Assembly (NCBI GenBank): GCA_963785645.1
Contig: CAWAWG010000014.1
Location: forward strand, 186,001-250,000
DNA: 64,000 bases
Reading direction: 5' to 3'
Source: Trebonia sp963785645
GTDB taxonomy: Bacteria > Actinomycetota > Actinomycetes > Streptosporangiales > Streptosporangiaceae
The notes below the pieces were generated by a model that saw only the letters and a program-made list of their open reading frames with translations, was not told the origin of the DNA and searched no databases. A program made the position numbers and the translations under genes. This document shows, piece after piece, positions 16,593 through 26,645 of the stretch. Position 1 is the first letter of the stretch, and each line of letters begins with the position of its first letter.

Positions 16593-19500
16593 CTAAGGCT
16601 CCTTCTGGGGCTCAGACAGATGGGCGCGGACCTCGTCCGCCTCGGGACTGCCTGCTGCCTCGAAGAGGGTGAGCGCCCCGCGCCAGTGTTCCCGCGCGGC
16701 TGCCCTGCCCTCGGTGTGCAGGACGGCGCGGCCGAGCCCGTATAGCGCGTGTCCCTCATGGATGGGGTCGGCGATGTCCTGACTCAGCTTGAGCGCGGCC
16801 CGATAATCGTCAGCGGCCGGGAGATAGTGGCCCAGGGCGAGTCGGACCGCGCCGATGCCCAGGTGGGCGGTAGCCTGCGCGTGACGCTCGGCCAACTCGG
16901 TGGCGAGAGCGAGCGCTTTCTCGTACTGATCAAGGGCGTCCCGGCTGTCTCCGGCGTCGGCGAAGGCGGCCGCCATGCCGTTCAAGGTTTCTGCTATAGA
17001 ACTGCGGTCACCGATGTCTCGGAAGATCGTCAGGGCTGCACGGTAGTTCTGCAATGCCTGGTCCACGTCTCCGGAAAGTCGATGGATCTCTCCGATGTTG
17101 TTAAGCGCGATGGCCTCGCCTTGACGGTCGCCGATCTGCATGAATCCGGTCATGGCCCGCTCGTAGCTGGCCAGCGCCTCCTCATGACAGCCTGCATCCT
17201 GCTGCAGTCCGCCGATGTTGTTAAGCACGATGGTCTCGCCCTGATGGTCGCCGAGTTCGCGGTAGACCGCCAGGGCCGACTCGGCCCGGCGGAGCGCGTG
17301 GGAATGCCGACCGAGGCGCGCGGCCGGCACCACACCACGGCTCAGCGCCTCGGCTTCCCCGTGCTGGTTACCCAGACTCCGCCAGAGAATCAGCGCCTGA
17401 TCATGGCTGGCCAGTGCTTCCGCGTACCGGTCGGAACAGAGATGGATGATTCCCATGGAACCAAGCGCGGCCGCCTCGACCGGTTTGTCGAAGGCCGCTC
17501 TCGCGATTGTGAGGGCCTCCTCTACATAATTGACCGCTTGGGCGTGCTGGCCGGTCCGGCAGAGGATAAGCCCAAGGTCGATAAGCGCTCCCGCCTCACC
17601 AGACGCATCACCGGCCGTCCGCCAGGCATCAATGGCCCGCCGGTGCAGCTCAACCGCCTCCGCCCAGTCGCCCCAGGTGTCGAGAAATCCGCCGAGCAGC
17701 CCCGCGAACAGACCGGAGTAGCGTGTCAACCCCTGGGCGTCGGCATACCGGGCGACTTCGAGCAGGCTAGTCTTCTCCGCTTCAACCAGTTCCATGCACT
17801 CATGTCGGCTTCGGAGCGGAGGCAGCACAAGTGAGTTGATCGCGTCTGGCATCGTGACCTGCCGGCCGAAGGGATTGACGATGCGCTCGGCGCGGTTAGC
17901 CAGACCCAGGTAATAGTTGAGCAGCCGACTCATCACGAGTTGCCGATCCGGCTCGGTGTCCACGCTACTGGCCAACCCCGAGGCGTACTCACGGAGCAGT
18001 GCATGGAACGTGTAGCGCCCGGGAATGGGCTCCTCGATCAAGTGGTGGTCGAGCAGAACCTCTAGGGTGCGCTCGGTCATGACAGGCGACTCAGCACCTG
18101 ACATGGCTACCGCCGCATACCGGGTAAAGCTATCGCCAGGGTGCAGCGCCAGTCGACGAAGGAACTGCTGCTGGTCGGCCGTTAAATAGCGGTAGGAGAG
18201 ATCAAACTCGGCCGCCATATCTGGATCATCGGATCCCAGGTCACTCAGCCGGGACGCGAGATCGCTCACGCTCCATGCGGGATGGCGACGCAATTGGCTG
18301 CCGGCTAGCCGGATCCTCAGCGGCAAGTGACCGCACAAGCGCGTTACCTGCGCGACAGAAGCCCCCTCGGCAGCCTGATCGGCACCTGCCGTGCGTGCAA
18401 AGAGAGCGGCGGCATCTTCGTTCGGCATGGGGTTTAGCTGGATCGGCAACATGCCGGGCAAGTCGAGGGTCCTGCGGCGAGTTGTGACCAGGACCACACA
18501 GCCGGGTACGTCGGGCAGCAGCGGCAGGACCTGGCTGGTGGTGAGCGCGTCATCGAGAAGGATGCACGTGCTCTGACCGGCTAGCTTGAACCTCAGCAGG
18601 GCGGTGCGGTCCTCTTTGCCGGCCGGGATCACAGCGTCGGGAACACCCACCCGGCGCAGCAGGGCACCCAGGGCGTCGGCCGGCGCCACGAGCTCCTCTT
18701 CAGCGTTGTGCGCCCCGAGCGACACGAAGACCTGTGTCTGCTCCGCATGGTGCTCGCGGAGTAGGCGGGCGGCGCGCACGGCGAGCGCGGTCTTGCCCAC
18801 GCCTGCCATTCCGCTGATCACCACGACCGGTGCCGACGACCGGGCCGCGTCAGTATCAAGCCACGAAGCAAGCTTCTCCAGTTCCGACGTCCGGCCGGTA
18901 AAATCCGGGTTGTCGCGAGGCATGGTGCTCGGTAGCGGCGACTTGCCTGCTACCTCCGCTGGGGCGGATCCGCTCAATGGCAACGTCGCGTTCGAGCGTG
19001 GGATCCTCATGCAGCATGAGCTGGTGCAGGTCACGCAGGGCCGAGCCGAGTTCCACACCGTATTCCTGCCGCCAGCGGTGCTCGGCCTGGAGGTAGGCCG
19101 CCAGGGCGTCAGGCTGCCGCCCCGAGCCGTACAGTGCGCGCAGGTAAAGCTCAAGCATGAGTTCGTTAGATGGGTGCTGCCGAGCCAGTTCCGTAATCTC
19201 GCCCACTAGGTCGGCATGTCGGAGAAGCCTCAGTCCGGCCCGGATGCGTTGCACGGCCGCGGCGAGACGTTCCTCGTACAGTCCTTCCCTGACCCCTTCC
19301 GCCCAGTCGCCGTCAAGCCCGTCAAGCGGGATGCCGCGCCAGAGCGTGTCTGCCTGATAGAGAAGAGCGACCGCCGTCTCGTCATCTCCGCGGCCGAAGG
19401 CGGCTCTCCCCTGGTCCCTGAGTGAACGGAACCGCCAGATGTCGACATCGTCGCGCCGCACGTTCAAGGTGTAGGAACCCGATCGTTTCGGTAGCAGTCG

Positions 19501-19746
19501 CTCTCCGTCTGTCCCGCTCGCGTCGCCGAGTCTCTTCCGCAGCCGGGACGTAACGCTGTACAAGGAGTTGTAGGCACTGTCTGGCGGCTCGCCTCCCCAG
19601 ATGCGGCTGACAAGCGTCTCGGCGGGGACGGGATGGGGCAGTTCGCATAGCAAGACGGCAAGCACCCAGCGCTCTTTGCGCGGGCCAAGGTCATGGCGCA
19701 TGCCTTCTGCCCAGAGTTCGGCCCGTCCAAGTATGCGAAACTCCAT
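16593..19746 (-). CDS. AfsR-type regulator: SARP DNA-binding domain, BTAD, NB-ARC ATPase and TPR repeats (frame break near 18,960)
   Basis: Start ATG 19746 (MEFRILGRAELWAEG is the usual SARP opening). Residues ~1-95 are the OmpR-like winged helix and ~100-250 the BTAD (LMLELYLRALYGSGRQPDALAAY). The NB-ARC part starts PRDNPDFTGRTSELEKLASW with Walker A GMAGVGKTALAV and Walker B CILLDDA. About ten TPR units follow (repeated A..Y..AL..). Between 18,945 and 18,990 the frame changes by net +1 inside the linker, so as written the DNA-binding part ends early; an indel in the data is the simplest reason. Proteins of this build activate accessory metabolic operons. It is divergent from the GT-B/PfkB pair and should control it through the repeats at 19876-19905. 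Confidence 0.88.
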
Positions 19747-19875
19747 GCCGTCGTTCCTTCGCCAACCCGTCATACGACCATGAGTAGGACATTTCCCTTT
19801 AAGGAACGGTCCATACCGGCGATGTGGCGGGGAGTTATCTCACGAATGCATAACGTTTCCATCGTCGGTAATTTA

Positions 19876-19905
19876 GCAAGGTCCGTGCAAGGTCGTTGGC
19901 AAGCT
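19876..19905 (+). promoter_or_regulatory. SARP-type direct repeats upstream of the GT-B/PfkB operon
   Basis: GCAAGGT at 19876, GCAAGGT at 19887 and GCAAGCT at 19899: heptamers repeated every 11-12 bp, i.e. with 4-5 bp spacers. SARP regulators are known to bind heptameric direct repeats at 11-bp spacing, ending about 8 bp before the -10 box. Here a weak -10-like CATCTT starts exactly 8 bp after the last repeat, about 90 bp upstream of the operon start at 20010. The SARP gene is divergent on the other side. Confidence 0.6.
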
Positions 19906-20009
19906 CGGCATCGCATCTTGTTTGTAGGAGAGGCTCGCCGAAGACCCGGCACGGTACGTCGGCCCGCCTCGCCCAGAAATCGAGGGAAAACAAGAGGTTC
20001 GGGAGTGCC

Positions 20010-21254
20010 ATGGACGGCATGAGGTGGAGTCAGGTGCCGGTCGGACTTGACGCGGAGCAATGGATCACGCGCACCGGATGTAAGACGGTGCTTGTTGCGG
20101 TGCACACGGTGACAATGGGGCAGCGGCTCGCTGAAACGCTACCGCTCTTCGAAACCGATCAGCGGATCCAGGTGGTCTTCACCGCGGCTCCGCACGTTTC
20201 TGGCAACGGCGTCGCCAGACTCCTTCGTCGGCTTGACGGAATCGTAATTCCCTGGGAGCAGGCCACCAAGAGCACCTTCGACCTCGCGTTGGCCGCCGGG
20301 TACCCGGCGGTGCACGAGCTGCGCTCGCCGCTGATCATGGTGCCACATGGCGCGGGCTACAACAAGCTCGTGGTGCGGAGCCAGGCCAGCTGCGCGGTCG
20401 CCTCTCGCGGAGTGTATGGCCTCGATCACCAACACAACGTGCGAGGCGGACGGGTGGTGCCCGGTGCGCTTGTGCTCTCACACCGAGCCGACCTGGCGGT
20501 GCTCGGCCGCCAGTGTCCGGAAGCGTTGCCTGTGGCGCGCGTCATCGGCGATCCGTGCTACGACCAGTTGGCCGTAAGCCAACCGCTGCGTGCGGCCTAC
20601 CGGCACGCCATGGGCGTGAGCGAAGGAAAGCGGCTCATTGTCACCGCGTCGACCTGGGGATCCGGATCTCTTTTCGGGCAGTTCACGGACCTGCACGACC
20701 GCATTCTCGCGGAGCTGCCGAGGGACCAGCACGAGGTGGTCGCCCTGATGCATCCGAACGTTTGGTACGGACAAGGCCCCAGACAGGTGCGTGCCTGGCT
20801 GAGCAGCGCCATGCGGCGCGGACTAGCGCTCCTTCCACCAGAGTCCGAGTGGCTGAGCGCGCTGGTCGCCGCGGATGTGGTAATCGGCGACGCGGGTTCG
20901 ACCAGCGCCTACGCGGCAGCCGTCGGCCTACCGGTAATCATCGGCACGTTTCCCGATGAGGACGTCGCATCAGGTTCCGCTGCCGCCCTTTTGGCGAGCG
21001 TCGCCCCTCGGCTCCGGCTTGACCAGCCGATCGAGCCGCAGCTGACCGATGCCGCGACGCGCCACAACGCAGAACTGTCCCGGTCGGTGGCGGCACGGAT
21101 CACGTCAGAGCCCGGCCAGTTCCGCAGAAACATGCGCCGACTGATCTACCAGATGCTCCGACTTGCCCAGCCGCCGTCGATCCCGGTCACCCCTCCGGCG
21201 CGGTCGCCCTGGGTGATCCGGCAGCGGGTAACTATCGACGGGCAGGGGGACTGA
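20010..21254 (+). CDS. GT-B/CDP-glycerol-transferase-like protein of unknown substrate
   Basis: 414 residues from ATG 20010 (GGGAG upstream). Two Rossmann-like halves can be followed: VLVAVHTVTMGQRL and VVFTAAPHVSGNG in the first; LIVTASTWGSGSLFG, ALMHPNVWYG and ADVVIGDAGSTSAYAAAVGLPVII in the second. The last segment is the sugar-nucleotide-binding end seen in glycosyl and glycerophosphate transferases and UDP-sugar 2-epimerases. HGAGYNKL may be the linker loop. I recall similar actinobacterial proteins being annotated inconsistently or as hypothetical. Two nucleotides separate its stop from the GTG of the PfkB gene, so the two are coupled. Confidence 0.75.
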   Translation: MDGMRWSQVPVGLDAEQWITRTGCKTVLVAVHTVTMGQRLAETLPLFETDQRIQVVFTAAPHVSGNGVARLLRRLDGIVIPWEQATKSTFDLALAAGYPAVHELRSPLIMVPHGAGYNKLVVRSQASCAVASRGVYGLDHQHNVRGGRVVPGALVLSHRADLAVLGRQCPEALPVARVIGDPCYDQLAVSQPLRAAYRHAMGVSEGKRLIVTASTWGSGSLFGQFTDLHDRILAELPRDQHEVVALMHPNVWYGQGPRQVRAWLSSAMRRGLALLPPESEWLSALVAADVVIGDAGSTSAYAAAVGLPVIIGTFPDEDVASGSAAALLASVAPRLRLDQPIEPQLTDAATRHNAELSRSVAARITSEPGQFRRNMRRLIYQMLRLAQPPSIPVTPPARSPWVIRQRVTIDGQGD

Positions 21255-21256
21255 CG

Positions 21257-22210
21257 GTGGCGAGGATCGTGGTCGTCGGCGTCGCCAGCCTTTACGTGGC
21301 GGCGGGAGTCGGGGAGTTCCCGCTTCAATATGAGCTGGGCTCCGTGCCCGACTGGATGCGGGCCGGAGTGGCGGGCTCGGCGGCACACGTCGCCAAGGTG
21401 CTGAACGCACTTGGCGATGAGGTCCGGCTGTGCACCCTCGCCGGAACCGATCCCGCAGGCCTGGCGGTCAGAGCCGACCTGAGGGCGAACGGGCTCTCCG
21501 CCGAGGGCGTGGTCGACGCTGGAGCGACATCGCTCGGCGTGGCTCTGGTCGCTCCCGACGGCAGCCGACTAGGGCTTCCCTACACGGCCGTCGTAAATGC
21601 CGTCGGCTACCCCGTCGAGACATTCCGTCGCTTCGCTGTCGACGCGGACCTGGCTGTACTTACCCGCGCGAGGTTCGCTAGACCGCTGATCAGCTGCGCG
21701 GAGCGGCTACCGGTTCGGATAGCCGTCGACGTCCATCTCATCTCTGACGTCAATGACATGCGAAGTCGGCCATGGCTGGAAGCCGCGGACATCGTGTTCT
21801 GCTCTCACGAGCAGTTGCCCTGTTCGCTCGGGGAATGGGTGGGACGGATCTTCCGCCGCTACCCGGGGTGCGGGATCGTCGGTATCGGCAAGGGTTCGAA
21901 GGGGGCCGTTCTCGGTCTCCGTGACGGCACCCTGATCCGGGCCGATGCGGTCGCGCCGCGCGGCGTGGTCAACACCTCAGGGGCCGGGGACACACTGTTC
22001 GCCTCGTTCCTGCACGGCTGGCTGTCTACCGGCAATCCCGTGGACGCGCTTCAGGCCGCGGTAGTGCACGCCGGGTGGAGGATCGGGGACCCTGTGCCAG
22101 GGGCGGGGTCGCTCGCCGAGACGGAACTGACCCAGCTGTCGCAGACACATCAGGTCAGGGTGCAGGTCGGAAGCTGGATCAGGGATGATCTGGCTGATCA
22201 AGCTGGCTGA
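21257..22210 (+). CDS. PfkB-family carbohydrate/nucleoside kinase
   Basis: 317 residues from GTG. GVAGSAAHVAKVLNALGDEV is the first PfkB signature and NTSGAGDTLFASFLHGW the second, with catalytic D245 in GAGD and the anion hole before it. The protein phosphorylates a sugar, nucleoside or small alcohol with ATP. The substrate-binding start SLYVAAGVGEFPLQYE does not match ribokinase or adenosine kinase closely. Its 3' end overlaps the 3' end of the convergent NB-ARC gene by 32 bp. Confidence 0.88.
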   Translation: MARIVVVGVASLYVAAGVGEFPLQYELGSVPDWMRAGVAGSAAHVAKVLNALGDEVRLCTLAGTDPAGLAVRADLRANGLSAEGVVDAGATSLGVALVAPDGSRLGLPYTAVVNAVGYPVETFRRFAVDADLAVLTRARFARPLISCAERLPVRIAVDVHLISDVNDMRSRPWLEAADIVFCSHEQLPCSLGEWVGRIFRRYPGCGIVGIGKGSKGAVLGLRDGTLIRADAVAPRGVVNTSGAGDTLFASFLHGWLSTGNPVDALQAAVVHAGWRIGDPVPGAGSLAETELTQLSQTHQVRVQVGSWIRDDLADQAG

Positions 22211-24397
22211 GGCGATCACGGACTCGAGCCTCATCCGGTGAACCGAGGCCGACTAGGACCCGCTGCGCTTCCGCATAGCGGGTCCGTGCCACGTCCGGCC
22301 GCCCAGTGGTGCTCGCGAGATCGCCAAGCGCAATCAGCGCGTCGGCTTCTCCACGGGCGGAGCCAGCCTCCCGTGTGATTCGCAGCGCCTCGTGCAGATG
22401 ACCTGCCGCTACGTCCGGTTGTCCGGTGCGCACGTAAGCGCGGCCCAGCCTGGTTAGCGTCCGCCCCTGGCTATGCAGGTCTGGGAACCCTGCGAGGATC
22501 GAACTGGCCTCCTGCAGCGCGGAAATCGCGTCCTGCAAACGGCCGGTCTCGATGAGGGCGTCGCCCAGATTGCTGAGCGTGACCGCGATATGCCGACTGT
22601 CACCGAGTTCCCGGTAGCCAGCCAGCGCCTGGCCAAACCAGTCCGCCGCGTCGCCAGGACGGCCCCGCGCCATCGCGACATAGCCAAGTCGACGTAGCGA
22701 TCCGGCCACCCGGTCGGGCTGGCCGAGTTGCCGCCAGGCGTTTAGCGCCTGCCTGATGTAGGCTTCGGCCTCGTCATGCTGACCGGTGTCGATCAGGGCG
22801 GTGCCGAGCCGATACAGCATCTTGGCCTCCGCAAGGGCCTCACCGCCCTGGCGCGCGGCGTTTAGCGCGAGCAGATCGAACTCTAGCCGCTCGGTGTGCC
22901 TGCCTCGGAGGAGGAAGACACCCCACATCACGTCCGCGAGCTGCCAGACAACGGACCACTGGCGCTGATTGGCAGCTAGGCGGGCAGCCGCCAGCACGTT
23001 CGGTAGCTCGCTGTCGAGCCAGTCAAGCGCCTTGGTGGGATCGGAGAACCGAAGTGGTTCTCTCGGCGGGTAGCGGATATCGAGAACGAGGCCTTTGTCT
23101 TTGCGATAAGGCCTGACAGCCAGGGACGCGCTGCTCGCCGTAGCCAGGAACCAGTCGAGCATCCGCCTGGTCGCCTCGTCCCTGGTGGATGCCGATTCGT
23201 ACTGATCGGCCGCCTCCCGAGCGTGCAATCGCGTTAGCTCATGGAACCTGACCTTCCCCCGCTGGCGTCGTCGAGCAGGTTCGCATCGGTGAGCACCCCA
23301 AGGAGGCGCTTTGCCTCCACCCGCGGCGCCGTGGCGGCAGCCGCTGCGATTCCACTATCGAAGTGAGTGCCGGGAAACAGGCCCATCAGACGGTACATGC
23401 GGGCCGCCTCCGCTGGCAGCCCGCGGTAGGAGATGTCAAGCGCACCGCGCACCGCTTGGTCGCCCTCCATCCTCAGCGCGGCCAACCGCTCCCGTTCCAG
23501 TGACATTGCCTCCACCATCTCGCTGACCAGCCACTTGGACCTGGCAGCCAACCGTGCGCCTGCCACGCAAACGGCGAGGGGCAGCCCTTCACAAAGGTCG
23601 ATCAGTTCGCGTGCCTTGTGCGGTGCCGCCCGCGCCCGGTCGTCGCCGATGATCCGGGAGAGAAGCTCGACTGCCGCGTCCGCGTCGAGCCTGTCGACGT
23701 GGATCACCCGCGCGCCGCGCGCCGCCAGGCCACCGAGCCGCAGCCGACTCGTAATGACGGCCAGGCTCTCCGGCGACGAGGGGAGCAGGGGTATGACCAA
23801 GGCTGCGGTTAGTGCATCATCAATCAGAACAAGCATTCGTTTATCGGCCATGATCGAACGATATAGATCAGTCAGCTCTGCCAGGTCCGCAGGTATCAGC
23901 CGCGCATCGACGCCAAGCGCCCGCAGGAAGCGGCCCAGCACATCTCTTGTGCTGGCCGGGCCGTCTGGTGCGTGCCCGTGCAGATCAGCGAAGAGCGCAC
24001 CGTCCGGATAAGCGCCGCGCACGGCATGTCCCCAGCTCACGGCGAGTGCGGTTTTCCCGACGCCAGGCGGCCCCGTGAGCAGGATTGCCCCGCTCTCCCG
24101 CGCGGCGTCCATGGCCGCGATGCTTTCGGCACGCCCGGTAAGGCGTACCGGTGGTGGCAGTTGGTTCGGCGGCGGGAGTCGGAGCACTGGCTGGTGGACG
24201 TGCACACCGCCTGCGATATCCCGGGCCATGACAGCCGCGCCGAGGACCAATCCACCAACTTCGTTACGGGTGTCTCCCGTGTTGCCTGGTTCCCGGGCTT
24301 CAGGGTGACCGCCTGTATTCGAACTTCTTCCCGCAGGCGCGTCGAAAGCGTCTTCCCTTCCGTGATCTGCCGGTCCCATTGGACCGCCGCTCGTCAT
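22179..24397 (-). CDS. NB-ARC-TPR STAND protein without SARP domain (frame break in a G5 run at 23,256-23,260)
   Basis: Start ATG 24397 behind AGGTGG. The N-terminal ~70 residues are low complexity and include NEVGGLVLGAAVMARDIAGGVHVH, a motif I know from the leader of actinobacterial NB-ARC regulators. NB-ARC: Walker A GPPGVGKTALAVSWG, Walker B MLVLIDDA, GLPLAVCVAGARLA. After LLDDASGG the frame shifts at a run of five G on the coding strand. In the next frame it continues VRFHELTRLHAREAADQYES into seven or so TPR repeats, so this is one gene with a 1-nt indel. STAND proteins act as nucleotide-gated switches. This one lacks a DNA-binding part and may sense a partner or the product of the neighbouring genes. 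Confidence 0.85.
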
Positions 24398-24437
24398 GCC
24401 TGGCCACCTGTGCAATTAGAAACAAGCTGGAAGCGCA

Positions 24438-24466
24438 ACGTAACGGGACAAATCGCTTGGTGTCAA
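24438..24466 (-). promoter_or_regulatory. Promoter of the NB-ARC-TPR gene
   Basis: On the minus strand TTGACA (24466-24461) is followed after 17 bp by TTACGT (24443-24438). Transcription would begin about 35 bp before the ATG at 24397. Confidence 0.5.
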
Positions 24467-24545
24467 GATAACGACCCGATTATCCGTTTCGTGGCCAATG
24501 ACCGACATCCGCCCTATGGTGTTCAACCGCCGCTAGCAGGGCGGG

Positions 24546-25493
24546 TTAGCTCGCCGGGGGCTCGGGCTGGGGGAAGAGTTGGGCTGCGCTCTCCCCGAGG
24601 GAGGCGCGCTTCAGCCATGCCGCGAGCTTGACGGCGCTGCGGCAGGCTTCGATCGATGCAAGGGCGTGATCGGAGGGCTCGTCGCCACGCAGGACAAGGA
24701 GGTCGGTCAAAGCGCGGGCGAAGGTATCGGCCTCGGCTCGTGCCACTCGGGCATCGGCCTCGGCTTCGATCTTGGCCGTAACCTCGGCTTCGATCTTGGC
24801 CGTAACCTCGGCTTCGACTTTGGCCTCGTATTCGCGGAACCCTTCCAGGTCCCGGAGCTTTTCGAACATGTCCGGCCGCACGATCTCTCCCAGCATGGTC
24901 TTGGGAACCCCTTCCACGATAGCCCTGAAGTACAGATTTGCGATTGTCGGGTCGGCGTCGCGCAGCTCGCCCAGCATCGCCTGCGTGCGCGGCACGTTCG
25001 CCGAGAAGTCCGCGAGAGCGCCCGGCATCGCCCGCGCGGCCAGCGGCAGCTTCTCGTCCTCCAGCGCCGTAAGGTCCTGGCCGGAGTGGAACGACGCCGC
25101 GAACGTGTACTCCGCACGGCGTGCCGCGTCCTCCGTCCGGAACTTCGCCGTCTCCGACTCCTGGTCCGACAGCACGAACAGGTGGCCCCCGGCGCTGATC
25201 TTGCTCACACCCGAGCCGTGGTAGGCGTACAGCGTCGCGTACTTCCCCCGCCGGAACTCCCGCTGCATCTCCACCGTCGCGAAGAACACCGGCCTGCCCT
25301 TCCGCAGCAGCCGCACCGTCCCGTCGGTGTAGACCGTCCGCCCGTCCCGCAGGTGGTGCGCATCCGGCGCCGGCACGGCCTCGTCGTACTCCGGCAGCGG
25401 CACTCCGGCCGCCTTCGCGAGCGCGACCACCGACTCCGGGTACCGCTGCGCGATCGCGCACACCAGCTCATGCCTAGCACTTGGAGAACTCAT
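24546..25493 (-). CDS. Rpn-like PD-(D/E)XK nuclease-fold protein with internal coiled-coil repeats
   Basis: 315 residues from ATG 25493 (MSSPSARHELVCAIAQRYPE). The upstream extension of the frame has no support. The first half has the Rpn/transposase-like nuclease pattern: VYTDGTVRLLRKG (acidic residue on a hairpin), FFATVEMQREFRRGKYATLYAYH (E-x-Q core and helix). The second half contains a charged helical stretch with a repeated EAEVTAKI unit. Related actinobacterial proteins occur in many copies per genome and their biological role is unsettled. It could act in recombination or mobile DNA, or be inactive: the usual E-x-K is E-x-Q here. Confidence 0.65.
   Translation of the reverse strand: MSSPSARHELVCAIAQRYPESVVALAKAAGVPLPEYDEAVPAPDAHHLRDGRTVYTDGTVRLLRKGRPVFFATVEMQREFRRGKYATLYAYHGSGVSKISAGGHLFVLSDQESETAKFRTEDAARRAEYTFAASFHSGQDLTALEDEKLPLAARAMPGALADFSANVPRTQAMLGELRDADPTIANLYFRAIVEGVPKTMLGEIVRPDMFEKLRDLEGFREYEAKVEAEVTAKIEAEVTAKIEAEADARVARAEADTFARALTDLLVLRGDEPSDHALASIEACRSAVKLAAWLKRASLGESAAQLFPQPEPPAS
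24758..24825. repeat. 24-bp tandem repeat inside the Rpn-like gene
   Basis: Two exact copies (24758-24781 and 24782-24805) and a third degenerate copy encode repeats of E-A-E-V-T-A-K-I in the coiled-coil part. The in-frame unit can expand or contract without breaking the gene. Confidence 0.85.
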
Positions 25494-26185
25494 AGCACTT
25501 ACAGTAGCACCAAATTGACGGCCAACGAACGCTTTTTCTATCAATAACAGCCCATACTTTCTCATTAGATATGAAGAGAGCACCCGATGATAGTCGACGA
25601 TATACATGTCAGGCGTCGGGCGCAACCGCTGCCACCAATGCGGTTGGCGGCTACCAGGCGAGGAGCTAGGGTCGGGCTGGTGAGCAGCAGAGAGTTCCGG
25701 ATCACGTCCGTGGTGCGTTTGACGGCCTGACTTCAGGCCCTGTAGACGGTACCGGGCTGCCGGTTTCCGCTGGTCAGGCCCCACAGGATGCGCAACGATG
25801 CGGGAAGCCCGTTACGGAACTGAGACGCTCATTTTTGCCAGCCCATGATCGCTGGATCGGCAAGAGACTGGTCTTGCCGGTGCTGGGACTGTTGAAACTG
25901 CTCAGTCGGCAGGTCCTTGATAAGGCGATGGCGGCGTCCCTGGACGACAACTGACCGCTTCGGATGGACTCGCGCATGTAGTACTCGAATATAATGTGCG
26001 TTCTAATCGCCGACGCGGACGCCTCAGCGCCGTCACCGTGCGCTCGGTCACGGCCATCGACCGCACCGCTACTCGCGAAGGAAATGGGATATTCATTTGA
26101 GCTAGGCAGGCGGGCCATGAGTTGTTCCGGCTGCAGAGCAGCGGCCGTCGAATCCCTCCACCACCCGGATCCTCTCGCCACCGGG
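25494..26185. other. Spacer, about 690 bp, possible gene remnant
   Basis: No complete gene found. A + strand frame open from about 25,672 to a TGA near 25,954 (with KRLVLPVLGLLKLLSRQVLDKAM) has no start codon, so it is at most a remnant. The segment 25,960-26,100 is AT-richer. The last ~40 bp hold the promoter of the GntR operon. Confidence 0.35.
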
Positions 26186-26226
26186 TTGACCGGTTCTCTG
26201 GTTCAGCGGTATATTACTTGAGTAAT
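26186..26226 (+). promoter_or_regulatory. Promoter and operator of the GntR/ABC operon
   Basis: TTGACC (26186-26191), 18 bp, then TATATT (26210-26215). Overlapping the -10 is the dyad ATTACT-TG-AGTAAT (26213-26226). A repressor bound there would block the promoter. YtrA-type GntR regulators are known to repress their own ABC operon, which begins 27 bp downstream. Confidence 0.65.
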
Positions 26227-26252
26227 GAACCAATGAAGTGAGGGTGGAGACG

Positions 26253-26645
26253 ATGCCGGAGATGGCTGGTCTGGACGAGGGGACGCCGCTGTTCGTCCAG
26301 GTTGCCGACAGACTCGCGGGGGAGATCGCGGACGGCGGCCTGGCTGAGGGCGAGCGGGTGCCGTCCACCAACGAGCTGGCCGCGTTCTACCGGATCAACC
26401 CGGCGACCGCGGCCAAGGGAATCAACGTGCTGGCCGATGACGGGCTGCTGGAGAAGCGCCGGGGTATCGGGATGTTCGTCGCGACCGGGGCGCGGCAGCG
26501 GCTGCTGGGCCGGCGCCGGGCCGAATTCACGCAGCGGTACGTCGAGCCGCTGCTGACCGAGGCGGCCCGCCTCGGGATCGGCGCCGACGAGCTGTCCGCC
26601 CTGATCAGGGCAGCCGGTAACGAGCGGGAAGGCGTCTCGCTATGA
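26253..26645 (+). CDS. GntR-family regulator, YtrA subfamily
   Basis: 130 residues from ATG 26253 (behind GGGTGGAG; an in-frame GTG at 26238 is less likely). A typical GntR winged helix, PLFVQVADRLAGEIADGGLAEGERVPSTNELAAFYRINPATAAKGINVLADDGLLEKRRGIGMFV, is followed only by a short helical tail, as in the YtrA subfamily. It should repress the following ABC exporter and release on envelope stress. Its stop overlaps the ATPase start (ATGA). Confidence 0.9.
   Translation: MPEMAGLDEGTPLFVQVADRLAGEIADGGLAEGERVPSTNELAAFYRINPATAAKGINVLADDGLLEKRRGIGMFVATGARQRLLGRRRAEFTQRYVEPLLTEAARLGIGADELSALIRAAGNEREGVSL

Noticed and set aside
24494..24545. Longer start for the Rpn-like protein or an extra gene at its 3' side
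   Set aside because: No coding signal beyond the stop at 24546; the upstream extension of the frame to 25784 is low complexity without a ribosome site.
25672..25954. A roughly 95-codon open frame as a transposase or hypothetical gene
   Set aside because: No start codon or ribosome site near its 5' end and no recognised motif; mentioned only as a possible remnant.
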